DNA of 33,032 nucleotides from Victivallales bacterium (GTDB lineage: Bacteria; Verrucomicrobiota; Lentisphaeria; Oligosphaerales; Lenti-02). Shown here one piece after another: positions 15,258 to 22,774 of the stretch. Within the stretch, counting starts at the first letter, position 1; each line of letters begins with the position of its first letter. The DNA is taken from NCBI GenBank assembly GCA_003245525.1, contig QKCY01000491.1:1-33032 (forward strand), written 5' to 3'. The notes below the pieces were generated by a model. The model was not told the DNA's origin, searched no databases, and worked only from the letters and a program-made list of their open reading frames with translations. Made by a program: the position numbers and the translations under genes.

Positions 15258-15272
15258 GGCGGCGTGGCCGCC
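15258..15272 (+). promoter_or_regulatory. GC-rich leader hairpin
   Basis: GGCGGC-GTG-GCCGCC forms a 6-bp stem 39 bases before the start of the secreted BtrH_N-like gene. No other regulatory sign was recognised in the rest of this gap. Confidence 0.35.
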
Positions 15273-15311
15273 CGGACAGTCGTCTGGGCGGTGGTATCTG
15301 GAGTGGATGCC

Positions 15312-17072
15312 ATGGTGACCAGACGAATCATCGGCGGTGTAGCGCTTGCGGCACTTGCCGTTGTATCCTTGGCGGCTGAGGAAGAGGCTGCAATGAAACA
15401 GGCACAGACTGGGAATGGGGCGGTTCTTCTGGAGGATGTCCCGTGGGTCGGATTCTACCAGGGGCCCAAGAAGGGCAATCCCGAGGACCATCCGTTGCCC
15501 TCGGTCATGCGGGCGTTGATGGAGTATCTGGGCGACGACCTGGAGTTGCCTCATTTTGCCGACCAGCGGGGGAAGTGGCGGTGGCCGGCGTGCGCGCTGT
15601 TCCACGGGGTCACGGGGTCGGGATTCGGCTTTGCGTGGCAGCAGCCCTATGGCGAAGGCTACCTTGGCAAGGAGCTGTTCCATACCTACGAGCGGTCGTT
15701 CGCGGTGGCGGGGTACGAGTGCCAGACGCTCCTGCGACCGGCATTCGCGGCCAAAATGGACTATGCGGGGCCGATCAGCGACGACGGGCAGGAGTACCGC
15801 CGCCGGATCGTGGAGAGCATCCGGGACCACCGTGTGCCAGTGATCGCCATCGGGGTGATCGGGCCCGACGAGCCATGCCTGATCTGCGGATTCGAGGCGG
15901 ATGGAGAAGTGATTACGGGGTGGAACTTCTTTCTGGACGAAGTCCGCAAGGACTCTCGGGCCAGCCTGGATGCCGACGGTCGGTTCGCGGTGCGCGATTG
16001 GTTCCGTGACCTGCGTGGCATCGTCCTCCCCGGTCACCCGCTCGCCCAGCCCCCGGATCGCCGCGAACTCTGCATCGAAGCACTCCAGCGGGATTTGGCC
16101 CTGCTGTGCGATTGCGGTTCGGCCGACAACCCGATGGGAGTTGCGGCCTACCAGGCGTGGCTGGAATACCTGCTCAAGCCAGTGCCCGAAGCCGTGGCTG
16201 GCGACCCGCGCCAGATCGAACCCCTGTACGGCAAGCACAACGATCCGATTGGCGAGTTGGCCGAACGCCGCGCCTATGCCGCAACCTTCCTGGACCAAGC
16301 CGTAGACCTTCTCCCGACCGCCGCCGAACTGCGCCAAGCCCCTTATTGCGACCAGGCCATGCACGATCTGCTCTGGCGGGTCTGGCAGACCCTCGGCGTC
16401 TGGCACAAGACCGACGACGACAAGCTCCGGCGTTTCGCCCAGCCGGAATTCCGCCGGGAGTTGGCGGCGCTGGTCCGCCGGTTGCAGGCGTGGGATTTGG
16501 AGTCGGCGAGCCACATCCGCGCCGCCCTTTTGCAGTTGGGTGTGCCAGAGACCGACCTGCCCACTCTACCGACGCTACCGCCCATCGAGGGCTTGCGTGA
16601 CCTCGGCGTCGAGCACCCGTTGCCGGGTCGGCTTGGCCGCCTGTGGGAGACGCCCGAACCGGCCATCCCCGGCGTGCCTGCCCCGGCTGGTTTCGGTCTG
16701 GGCGACGCGGTCCAAGCCGCGACTGCGGCGACCGACCGGCCCATCACCACCGCCCTCCCCGCCGATGGCAATCTGCGCACCTGGGCCGCGCAGGCCGGCT
16801 GGGAGGTGAAGATCGTGGACCTGCTGCCGGACGAACCCCTCATCACGCGCGCGCAACGGATCAACGACGTGATCGTCTCCTGTCTCTATGGTTTGCCCGT
16901 AGCAACCACCCACGATGGCCGCCCGGTGGTCGTAGTCGGCTACAACCACCTGGCCGGGGAGACGCTCCGGGTCCGCCTGCCGGGCCAACGGAACGACGAA
17001 CCCACCGCCCAGATCCGGCTCGACGATCCGGGCTGGGGGCCAACCTGGGTCTTCCTGGTCGGCAGGAAGTAG
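15312..17072 (+). CDS. Secreted BtrH_N-like (C39-type fold) protein of unknown function
   Basis: The start at 15312 has GGAG 8 bases upstream and gives 586 residues beginning with a signal peptide (MVTRRIIGGVALAALAVVSL, cleaved near AA-EEE). The next part, WVGFYQGPKKGNPEDHPLPSVMRALMEYLGDDL, CALFHGVTGSGFGFAWQQPYGEGY and PVIAIGVIGPDEPCLICGFEADGEVITGWNFF, resembles BtrH N-terminal-domain proteins, which have a papain/C39-like fold. The usual cysteine near the start of that helix appears to be Ser64 (LPSVMRAL), so catalytic ability is doubtful. An alpha-helical middle (about 245-435) follows. A C-terminal part repeats the theme weakly (RINDVIVSCLYGLPVATTHDGRPVVVVGYNHLAGETLRVRLPG). The family match is from pattern memory. 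It appears to be transcribed alone. Confidence 0.6.
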   Translation: MVTRRIIGGVALAALAVVSLAAEEEAAMKQAQTGNGAVLLEDVPWVGFYQGPKKGNPEDHPLPSVMRALMEYLGDDLELPHFADQRGKWRWPACALFHGVTGSGFGFAWQQPYGEGYLGKELFHTYERSFAVAGYECQTLLRPAFAAKMDYAGPISDDGQEYRRRIVESIRDHRVPVIAIGVIGPDEPCLICGFEADGEVITGWNFFLDEVRKDSRASLDADGRFAVRDWFRDLRGIVLPGHPLAQPPDRRELCIEALQRDLALLCDCGSADNPMGVAAYQAWLEYLLKPVPEAVAGDPRQIEPLYGKHNDPIGELAERRAYAATFLDQAVDLLPTAAELRQAPYCDQAMHDLLWRVWQTLGVWHKTDDDKLRRFAQPEFRRELAALVRRLQAWDLESASHIRAALLQLGVPETDLPTLPTLPPIEGLRDLGVEHPLPGRLGRLWETPEPAIPGVPAPAGFGLGDAVQAATAATDRPITTALPADGNLRTWAAQAGWEVKIVDLLPDEPLITRAQRINDVIVSCLYGLPVATTHDGRPVVVVGYNHLAGETLRVRLPGQRNDEPTAQIRLDDPGWGPTWVFLVGRK

Positions 17073-17109
17073 GCACGCATCCCTTTTTTTTGCGGTTCTC
17101 TTCACAGCC

Positions 17110-17313
17110 ACCGGTTCGGCGGCGAAGCGCAGGGACGGCGAGCGGGCCGAGGAGGCCAGGAGGCGATGACGGAAGGGGAGATAGGCGAGGATTAGTCTCC
17201 TTCCTCCCGCATTCGGCATCTTTTCTCCCATGACGCACTTGCAACTCCCAAGCGGGTTGCCACCTTACGCCTGACGCTGGGGTGTAGTTCGGCGGTCCGC
17301 CCGCCGAACCGGT
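17110..17313 (+). promoter_or_regulatory. Leader with competing inverted repeats before a pseudopilin gene
   Basis: ACCGGTTCGGCGG (17110-17122) is the exact reverse complement of CCGCCGAACCGGT (17301-17313). The latter also pairs locally with TTCGGCGG (17288-17295) to give an 8-bp stem with a 5-base loop, ending about 35 bases before the GTG start. The 275-base gap holds no reading frame that looks real. Two mutually exclusive folds are possible. Confidence 0.4.
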
Positions 17314-17347
17314 ATGGGTTCAGAAACCGGAACAAGGAGAGGCTTCC

Positions 17348-18028
17348 GTGACGACTGCCAAGCGAACGGGTTTTCTGCCGCGTTTTACCCTGATCGAGTT
17401 GCTGGTGGTGATCGCGATTATCGCCATTCTCGCCTCCATGCTGCTTCCCGCCCTGTCCAAGGCCCGGGAAAAGGCGCGGGCGATCAGTTGCATGGGCAAC
17501 GTGAAGCAGATCAACACCGCGATCATCATGTATGTGCAGGACTATGACGATACCATGCCTAACCGCTGGGACAACAACAGTCAGTTCCTGCAGGTGCGCC
17601 TGCAACCCTATCTCAACAACACTGCGGTGCTGACCTGCCCCGCGACCTCCGAAGGCACGAACATCACCTACGGCTACATAGAGGGCCTCGGCGGCACCAC
17701 CAAACTGACGTCGATCGCGGCCCCGTCGGCCACAGTGTTGGACTGCGACGTGAAGAAGGCCTTCAACTCCTCCGGCGGCAAGTACTTCGACCAGCATGTG
17801 AACAAGCCCAGTGTCTTCGGTGCCCCTCCGGGCTATCCCGGCGACACGGCCGACGCAGATGTGGATCCGATCTCGGGCGATGCCGCCTACACCCAGCGGC
17901 CCCGCGGCCTGCACTCGGCCATGTGCAACGTGGGTTGGGTCGATGGGCATGGCGAGGCCATGCGCACCCGCCAGTTCTACTACGCCCAGACGCCGACGGA
18001 TCGCTTCTTCGATCTCTTGGCCAACTAG
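17348..18028 (+). CDS. Type IV pseudopilin-like protein with H-x9-DG C-terminus (DUF1559-like)
   Basis: The 226-residue protein starts with GTG, preceded by AGGAG at 8 bases. It has a short basic leader ending in LPR, then the N-methylation helix [20 protein letters not shown] followed by [19 protein letters not shown]. Glu5 of the mature chain is kept, but the residue before the cleavage point is Arg instead of the usual Gly. The rest is a globular domain ending in [18 protein letters not shown], an H-x9-DG motif. Proteins of this kind abound in Planctomycetes and Lentisphaerota and are thought to be secretion-pseudopilus or surface components; their function is unknown. A nested hairpin follows the stop codon, and the LacI gene is next. 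Confidence 0.93.
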   Translation: MTTAKRTGFLPRFTLIELLVVIAIIAILASMLLPALSKAREKARAISCMGNVKQINTAIIMYVQDYDDTMPNRWDNNSQFLQVRLQPYLNNTAVLTCPATSEGTNITYGYIEGLGGTTKLTSIAAPSATVLDCDVKKAFNSSGGKYFDQHVNKPSVFGAPPGYPGDTADADVDPISGDAAYTQRPRGLHSAMCNVGWVDGHGEAMRTRQFYYAQTPTDRFFDLLAN

Positions 18029-18067
18029 ACGGGAAGCTCCCCGCGCCATGCGGGGTGGCTCCGCCCC

Positions 18068-18118
18068 ACCGTCCGGGCACAGACCAGGTTCCCTGAACCG
18101 GCGCTGTACCCGGACGGT
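18068..18118 (+). terminator. Nested inverted repeat after the pseudopilin gene
   Basis: ACCGTCCGGG (18068-18077) and CCCGGACGGT (18109-18118) are perfect 10-bp arms. The 31-base centre carries a further hairpin, GGTTC-cct-GAACC (18087-18099). No clear T-run follows, so it is a possible factor-dependent terminator or a repeat element. Confidence 0.45.
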
Positions 18119-18176
18119 TGTTCTGCCGGGGTTCGGGGCTGCGGAAGGCCAAGGCTGCCTTGTTCGCCGGCGGCGA

Positions 18177-18192
18177 ATGGAAATATTTCCAT
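18177..18192. promoter_or_regulatory. Perfect 16-bp palindrome, candidate LacI-family operator 1
   Basis: ATGGAAATATTTCCAT is a perfect palindrome lying 95 bases before the LacI start. Its 14-base core TGGAAATATTTCCA has the size and the TGxAA/TTxCA-type ends common for LacI-family operators, although the centre is TA instead of CG. Confidence 0.65.
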
Positions 18193-18239
18193 ACATCCCT
18201 TGAACTGGCGGCTTCTCGCATGATGGTTTCCGCATCGAG

Positions 18240-18253
18240 TGGAACTTTTTCCA
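18240..18253. promoter_or_regulatory. Second TGGAA-N4-TTCCA site, candidate LacI-family operator 2
   Basis: TGGAACTTTTTCCA shares both half-sites and spacing with operator 1, starting 62 bases downstream of it, close to six helical turns, so the two sites face the same way. It ends 33 bases before the LacI start. A weaker relative, TGGATCGTTTCCA, follows at 18257-18269. Confidence 0.6.
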
Positions 18254-18286
18254 TTCTGGATCGTTTCCACACCGAACGGGACCACC

Positions 18287-19327
18287 ATGCCTGGGAAGAA
18301 GACGACCATCACGGACATCGCCCGCGCGTGCGGCGTTGGCGTGGGCACGGTGTCGCGGGCAATCAACGGCAAACCCGGCGTACGGGACGAGATCCGGCGC
18401 AAGATCCTGCAGTACATCGAGGACCTCGGCTGGCGTAGCACCAGCATCCAGAACCGCCTGCGGCTGCCGGACCAAGGGCCGACGGTCATCTTCATCGCCT
18501 CGGTCTCCTCGCTGGAGCGCAAGTACTACAGCGAGCTGCCCCGGATGCTGCTGGAACGGGTGACCGTGAACGGCTTCTCGCCCGTGTTTCTCTACGGACG
18601 CTGCCGGGAGAATCTGGAGCGCTGCCTGTCGCTGCGGCCCCATGCGGTGGTGGTGCTGGGCGTGGAACCCTTCCAGAGGGAGGCGATCCGCCAGCTTCTG
18701 GCCAATGGCATCCGGGTGCTCAGCCTGGGCGAAAGCGAGGACATGGCGGGGCCACTCGTCTCTTCCGCCCACCGCAAGGCCGCCATCAGCGCCGCCGAGT
18801 TGCTGCGCACAGCCGGGCATCAGCGGATCGGTTTCCTCGGCGGCATGGGGATGCTGAAGAAGGTCGACCACCTCGACCAAGTCCACCTCCCCCGCATCCG
18901 CGCGATGCTGGAGGGGCTGCGCGACACCCATCCAGGTTTCGATCTGGCCGCCGATGCGGTCAGCGACTGCTTCAGCGATCTGGACAATCTGCGACGCAAG
19001 CTCAAGGCGGGCAGACACACGGCCTGGATTACCAGCGATGAGAAGATGTGCGGCCAGTTCCTCCATTGCGCCGCCGAACTGGGCATCCGCATCCCCGAGG
19101 ACCTGTCGCTGGTGAGTTTCACGCCGGAACTGCCCTTCTATGCCTTCGCCCAGGACGTCACCCGGTTCTACCCGAACAGCGCGGCCCAGGTGGAACAGGT
19201 CATGGGCATGCTACAGGCGGAACCGTCGACCCAGCCGGCGCTCTACGTGGCGGACTACCTCTTTCATCCAGGGGCAACGGTCCGCAGGAATACGCTCATC
19301 GCAGCAGAGGAACGAGCAGGAAGATGA
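18287..19327 (+). CDS. LacI/GalR-family transcriptional regulator
   Basis: With the ATG at 18287 the protein has 346 residues; the longer frame from 18239 would run through the candidate operator and lacks family similarity. The N-terminal helix-turn-helix is TITDIARACGVGVGTVSRAINGKPGVRDEIRRKILQYIEDLGW (7-49), followed by a hinge (IQNRLRL) and a periplasmic-binding-like sugar domain. Patterns there include TVIFIASVSSL, AVVVLGVEPFQ, AAELLRTAGHQRIGFLGGM, AWITSDEKMCGQFLHCAAELGIRIPEDLSLVSF and a closing segment. The stop overlaps the GH5 start (ATGA), so regulator and glycosidases form one transcript. It most likely represses its own operon through the two TGGAA-N4-TTCCA sites until a sugar derived from the GH5/GH16 substrate binds. 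Confidence 0.93.
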   Translation: MPGKKTTITDIARACGVGVGTVSRAINGKPGVRDEIRRKILQYIEDLGWRSTSIQNRLRLPDQGPTVIFIASVSSLERKYYSELPRMLLERVTVNGFSPVFLYGRCRENLERCLSLRPHAVVVLGVEPFQREAIRQLLANGIRVLSLGESEDMAGPLVSSAHRKAAISAAELLRTAGHQRIGFLGGMGMLKKVDHLDQVHLPRIRAMLEGLRDTHPGFDLAADAVSDCFSDLDNLRRKLKAGRHTAWITSDEKMCGQFLHCAAELGIRIPEDLSLVSFTPELPFYAFAQDVTRFYPNSAAQVEQVMGMLQAEPSTQPALYVADYLFHPGATVRRNTLIAAEERAGR

Positions 19328-20415
19328 AAACCTTTACCGGATTCACGTACGGGATGGGGATCGGTGGTTGGCTCACCAACTACAAGCGGTTCAACGTGCT
19401 CCCCGACAAGTGGCGCGGCCCTCTCTCCCCCGGCGACTACGAGCACTTCGACACCTACATCACCCAGGAGGATGTGCTCAACATCGCGTCCTTCGGCGTC
19501 GACCATATCCGGCTGGGCTTCGACCAGGTCGTGTTGGAGGAGACGCCGGGCGTCTACCGGGAGCGGACCTTCGGGCGGATCGACGCTTTCGTGGAATGGT
19601 GCGAGGCCGCCGGGGTGAACGTCGTCCTCAACCTGCACAAGGCGGTCGGCAACTACTGCGACATCCAGGAGCCCGTCGCGCTGCTGGACGACGCGACCCT
19701 CCAGGAACGGTTCATCGCCCTGTGGCTGGAGTTCGAGCGCCGCTACCACGGCAAGCCCGCCGTGGCCTTCGAGCTGCTCAACGAGGTCCGGAACGTCGTC
19801 CCGGACCGGTGGAACGACCTCGCGCAACGGACGGTGGCAGCCATCCGCCGGGAAAACCCGACCCGCAAGATCGTCATCGGCAGCACCTGCTGGAACAGCG
19901 CCAGCACGCTCAAGGACCTGCGCCTCTACGACGACGAGAACATCGTCTACACCTTCCACACCTACTCCCCCTTCGAGTTCACCCACCAGCAGGGCGTGCT
20001 CCAGTCCGGGCCGCTCTACTACAACCGGAAGATGGCGTATCCGTCGGACCTCGAACCGTACCGGGACTTCCAGCGTTTCGTCAACGGCAGCCAGAACCCG
20101 TACCCGGACGAGGCAGCCATGGACAAGACCTACCTGCGGAAGACCCTGCAACCGGCCTTCGACTTCGTCGCCGCGCATCCCGACAAGATTCTCTGGTGCG
20201 GGGAGTTCGGCACCATCCGGCACTGCAAGGCGGTCTACCGGGAGAACTGGATGCGCGACATCATCTCCCTGCTGAAGGAGCACGCCATCCCCTACTGCGT
20301 GTGGAACTACCTCAGCACCCCGAACGACGGCAACCGCTTCAGTCTGGTGGACGACGAGACCCGCGCCATCCTCTCGCCCCGGATGCTCCGGGTCATCCAG
20401 GGCCGGGAGGGATAG
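19324..20415 (+). CDS. Glycoside hydrolase family 5-like enzyme, cytoplasmic
   Basis: The 363-residue protein starts at the ATGA overlap with the LacI gene; AGGA lies just upstream. It is a complete GH5-type barrel: MGIGGWLTNYKR (10-22), FGVDHIRLGFDQVVLEETPG (barrel strand 2), GVNVVLNLHKA (97-107), AVAFELLNEV with the acid/base Glu154, VYTFHTYSPFEFTHQ (His212) and LWCGEFGTI with the nucleophile Glu294, then CVWNYL. There is no signal peptide, so it should act on oligosaccharides in the cytoplasm. GH5 includes beta-glucanases, mannanases and many others, and the subfamily cannot be told. It is co-transcribed with a secreted GH16 enzyme, which suggests a two-step breakdown of a beta-glucan-like or galactan polymer. 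Confidence 0.9.
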   Translation: MKTFTGFTYGMGIGGWLTNYKRFNVLPDKWRGPLSPGDYEHFDTYITQEDVLNIASFGVDHIRLGFDQVVLEETPGVYRERTFGRIDAFVEWCEAAGVNVVLNLHKAVGNYCDIQEPVALLDDATLQERFIALWLEFERRYHGKPAVAFELLNEVRNVVPDRWNDLAQRTVAAIRRENPTRKIVIGSTCWNSASTLKDLRLYDDENIVYTFHTYSPFEFTHQQGVLQSGPLYYNRKMAYPSDLEPYRDFQRFVNGSQNPYPDEAAMDKTYLRKTLQPAFDFVAAHPDKILWCGEFGTIRHCKAVYRENWMRDIISLLKEHAIPYCVWNYLSTPNDGNRFSLVDDETRAILSPRMLRVIQGREG

Positions 20416-20419
20416 GCGG

Positions 20420-21319
20420 ATGCAAGCCCTGCCCAACAAGCTGGCGGCATTGGTGGCCGCTGTCTGTTTCTGTTGCCTTGCCCAGGAGGAAAAGACCATG
20501 TGGCATCCAGCGAACGACCCCGGTTGGGAACTGACCTTCTCGGACGACTTCCAGGCGGACACGCTCGACGCGACCAAGTGGTTCCCCGGCTACCGGCTGG
20601 GACGGCTTGAGTACTACAAGCGGATCGGCTACCCCAATGCCCACGCCCGCGGCTGGCAACCGGACCCGCCACTGGCGCATTATGTCCTCGGCGACGGGGT
20701 GCTCCGCCTACGGGTGGACAAGGACCTGCCCAAGCGCGACACGCCCCAGACCAAGACGGTCTCCGCGCTGACCTCCGCCATCTACCGCTACGACGAAACG
20801 ACCGATGACTTCAAGGACGAGGTGAAGTTCGCCCAGAAATACGGCTGGTGGGAGATGCGCTGCCGGATGCCGGTCTGCGGCAGCGGGGCCTACACCGCAT
20901 TCTGGCTCCACTCCGTCGGTGCCCGGAACCAAGAATACTCGCCGGAAGGCGTGCGCCAGGGGAACCTGCCAGGGAAATCGCCCGCATTGGAGATCGACAT
21001 CTTCGAGTGGCTGGGCAAGAGCCCCGGGAAGAACCTGTTCAACGTGCATTTCACCAAGAACGGGCACAAGGCGTTCGACTGCCCCTGCGACCTGACCAAG
21101 GACTTCCATATCTGGGCGATCAACTGGGAAGAGGGCAAGATCACCTGGTATCTCGACGGCCAGCCGATCCATGTGTACGAAGGGGCGACGCCTGCTGGGG
21201 AGATGTACTTGCTGATGGCCATGTTCCAGATTGGTGGCTGGGTCGGAGAGATTGCCCCCGACCTGCCCTACCCGCTGGATTTCGAGATCGATTACGTGAA
21301 AGTGTGGCGGAAGCGATAG
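20420..21319 (+). CDS. Secreted glycoside hydrolase family 16 endo-glycanase
   Basis: The 299-residue protein starts 4 bases after the GH5 stop, with GGAGG about 8 bases before the ATG. A signal peptide (about 1-21, ending CLA-QEE) precedes a GH16 beta-jellyroll. Key marks are LTFSDDFQADTLDATKW (38-54), YGWWEMRCRMPVCGSGAYTAFWL (141-163), and the catalytic motif EIDIFE with nucleophile Glu191, Asp193 and acid/base Glu196. HIWAINWEEGKITWYLDGQPIHVYEG and a final FEIDYVKVWRK complete it. The extra residue in EIDIFE (ExDxxE) places it in the beta-bulge group with laminarinase-, agarase- and carrageenase-type enzymes. It likely makes the first cuts in an external polysaccharide whose fragments are finished by the GH5 enzyme. 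Confidence 0.92.
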   Translation: MQALPNKLAALVAAVCFCCLAQEEKTMWHPANDPGWELTFSDDFQADTLDATKWFPGYRLGRLEYYKRIGYPNAHARGWQPDPPLAHYVLGDGVLRLRVDKDLPKRDTPQTKTVSALTSAIYRYDETTDDFKDEVKFAQKYGWWEMRCRMPVCGSGAYTAFWLHSVGARNQEYSPEGVRQGNLPGKSPALEIDIFEWLGKSPGKNLFNVHFTKNGHKAFDCPCDLTKDFHIWAINWEEGKITWYLDGQPIHVYEGATPAGEMYLLMAMFQIGGWVGEIAPDLPYPLDFEIDYVKVWRKR

Positions 21320-21351
21320 CTTCCCCCGGATAGCCGAGGTTGGGAAGACAC

Positions 21352-21675
21352 ATGCCCTACGGTTCCATCGTTGCGTTCTTCGTACTCCAGGTGACGGCAG
21401 GTCTCGTGTTCAAATACGGGTCACTCCACAAGGAGTACTGGTGGCACGGCTTCATCTGGGGCAACGTGCTGGGTATCATCAGCATCTACTTCCTGATGCG
21501 GGTGTACCACGACCTCAACCCCAATCTGGGCGAGGCCATCTGCCGTGGCGGTCGCTTCGTGCTCCTCCAGCTCGCCTTTGTCCTCTTTTTCCAGTCGCGG
21601 CTGAACACGATCCAATGGGGGGGGATCGCCATGATCGTGGCCGGCATCTTCGTGGTCTCCCTCTGCGGCCACTAG
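21352..21675 (+). CDS. Small four-helix membrane protein of the DMT/SMR type
   Basis: The ATG at 21352 gives 107 residues and is preferred to the TTG at 21340 because GGGA lies about 8 bases upstream. The sequence is nearly all hydrophobic, with about four membrane helices. These are IVAFFVLQVTAGLVFKYG, GFIWGNVLGIISIYFLMRVY, NLGEAICRGGRFVLLQLAFVLFF and WGGIAMIVAGIFVVSLCG. Size and pattern fit one half of an EamA-type transporter or a small multidrug-resistance-like protein, which would work as a dimer. It is the last gene after GH16 and before a strong terminator, so it may export or import a small product linked to the glycan operon. The substrate is unknown. Confidence 0.75.
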   Translation: MPYGSIVAFFVLQVTAGLVFKYGSLHKEYWWHGFIWGNVLGIISIYFLMRVYHDLNPNLGEAICRGGRFVLLQLAFVLFFQSRLNTIQWGGIAMIVAGIFVVSLCGH

Positions 21676-21688
21676 CCCAGGAAAAGGA

Positions 21689-21723
21689 ACGAGCCGCCAT
21701 CGGACGGGACGATGGCGGCTCGT
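21689..21723. terminator. Bidirectional terminator hairpin
   Basis: ACGAGCCGCCATCG and CGATGGCGGCTCGT form a perfect 14-bp stem around a 7-base loop. It lies between the convergent small membrane protein and beta-barrel genes. Read on the minus strand it is followed by a T-rich stretch (TCCTTTTCC), so it should stop both transcripts. Confidence 0.85.
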
Positions 21724-21751
21724 AAGGCATGAACAGAAGCCCGGGGAAGCC

Positions 21752-22582
21752 TTAGAAGTCCATGCCAAGCATAAGGCTACCGCCGAGGCTATCCTCGGTC
21801 AGGCTGCCTTCCGCGCGGAGGGTTACGTGCTGGGTGATCGTCCATTCGATGCCGCCGTAGCCACCGAACTGGGAGGCGGCACCGTCGTTCCGGTAGCTGC
21901 TGGAGAACGGAGTGTCGTCCACTTCCGTAATCGAGGAGTCATTCATCTGGATGGTCTGATGCAGGAGCACTCGCTGGAAGAGACCACCTCCGTAGAGAGC
22001 CAGATTCTCGCGCAACTGCCAGACAGCACCCACTCCGATACACCACTGCTGCATCTGGGCATCGACCGTCCCCCAATCCCGGTACTTGAGTTGGTGGGTA
22101 GTGATCTTGGTGCCGTCCATTTGGTAGGCCCCGTCGAAGTTGGCGTAGCTGTAGGAAGCAACCGCTCCCAGAGTGACCTTGCCAAGCGTGGCAAAAGTCA
22201 CGCGCAAGCCTCCGCCGAAGATCAACTCGGTGTCGTAGTCGTAGTCCCATTCCATGACTCGGGTGCTCGATGCTTTCTCCTGTTCGTCCCCGGCCATCGT
22301 GACACCGCCGATCCGGACGAAACACTCCAGCCACTCCATCGTCCCCACGGAGAGGGAAAGATAGGTGGTGTGCATATTGTCGATCCCCAGAGGCGTAATC
22401 ACCTGGTCCTCGTAGTCGGGCCTCCGTTTCCTCAGTTCCAGTTGGGCATAGGAGTACTCGACCCCAAGCGAGAACTGGCCCGGTGCCAGGCTGGCCCGGG
22501 GCGGTCCCAGCGGATCGGCGGCAAAGACCCAAACCGGCGCGAGGGCGGCAAGCAGGCCGAGTAGAGCAGCGGCTCGTCTCAT
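21752..22582 (-). CDS. Outer-membrane beta-barrel protein
   Basis: The 276-residue protein has a signal peptide (MRRAAALLGLLAALAPVWVF, cleaved after AA). Alternating strands typical of a small outer-membrane barrel follow, for example QFSLGVEYSYAQLEL, TTYLSLSVGTMEWLECFVRIGGVT, ELIFGGGLRVTFATLGKVTLGAVASYSYANF, QQWCIGVGAVWQLRENLALYGGGLF and HVTLRAEGSLTEDSLGGSLMLGMDF. The chain ends in phenylalanine, as is usual for barrels inserted by the BAM machinery. The length suits about 10-12 strands. No family could be named; a structural or porin-like role is likely. It lies 192 bases downstream of the FAD oxidoreductase gene, and that gap shows no further gene. Confidence 0.8.
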   Translation of the reverse strand: MRRAAALLGLLAALAPVWVFAADPLGPPRASLAPGQFSLGVEYSYAQLELRKRRPDYEDQVITPLGIDNMHTTYLSLSVGTMEWLECFVRIGGVTMAGDEQEKASSTRVMEWDYDYDTELIFGGGLRVTFATLGKVTLGAVASYSYANFDGAYQMDGTKITTHQLKYRDWGTVDAQMQQWCIGVGAVWQLRENLALYGGGLFQRVLLHQTIQMNDSSITEVDDTPFSSSYRNDGAASQFGGYGGIEWTITQHVTLRAEGSLTEDSLGGSLMLGMDF

Positions 22583-22774
22583 GGATGGCAGTTCCCCTGT
22601 TCACGGTTGACGGATGCGTCCGAAGGCCCCGGTGGTGCCTTTGCGAACGACCACCCCTGCCCTGCCTAAACGCAATTCCGCGCCACTATCTACCGCCAGG
22701 AGAGATGAAAATACCGGAGCCGGGCGGGAGAGTGCCCGATTCCCCCTCGGCCTGCCCCAAAACAGGCGTGCCGT

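Noticed and set aside
18239-18286. Upstream extension of the LacI protein (MELFPFW...)
   Set aside because: The extension covers the candidate operator, and LacI proteins begin with the helix-turn-helix within about 10 residues.
17192-19066. 624-codon minus-strand frame across the pseudopilin and LacI genes
   Set aside because: It runs through two well-supported plus-strand genes and the palindromic gap between them; no domain could be recognised.
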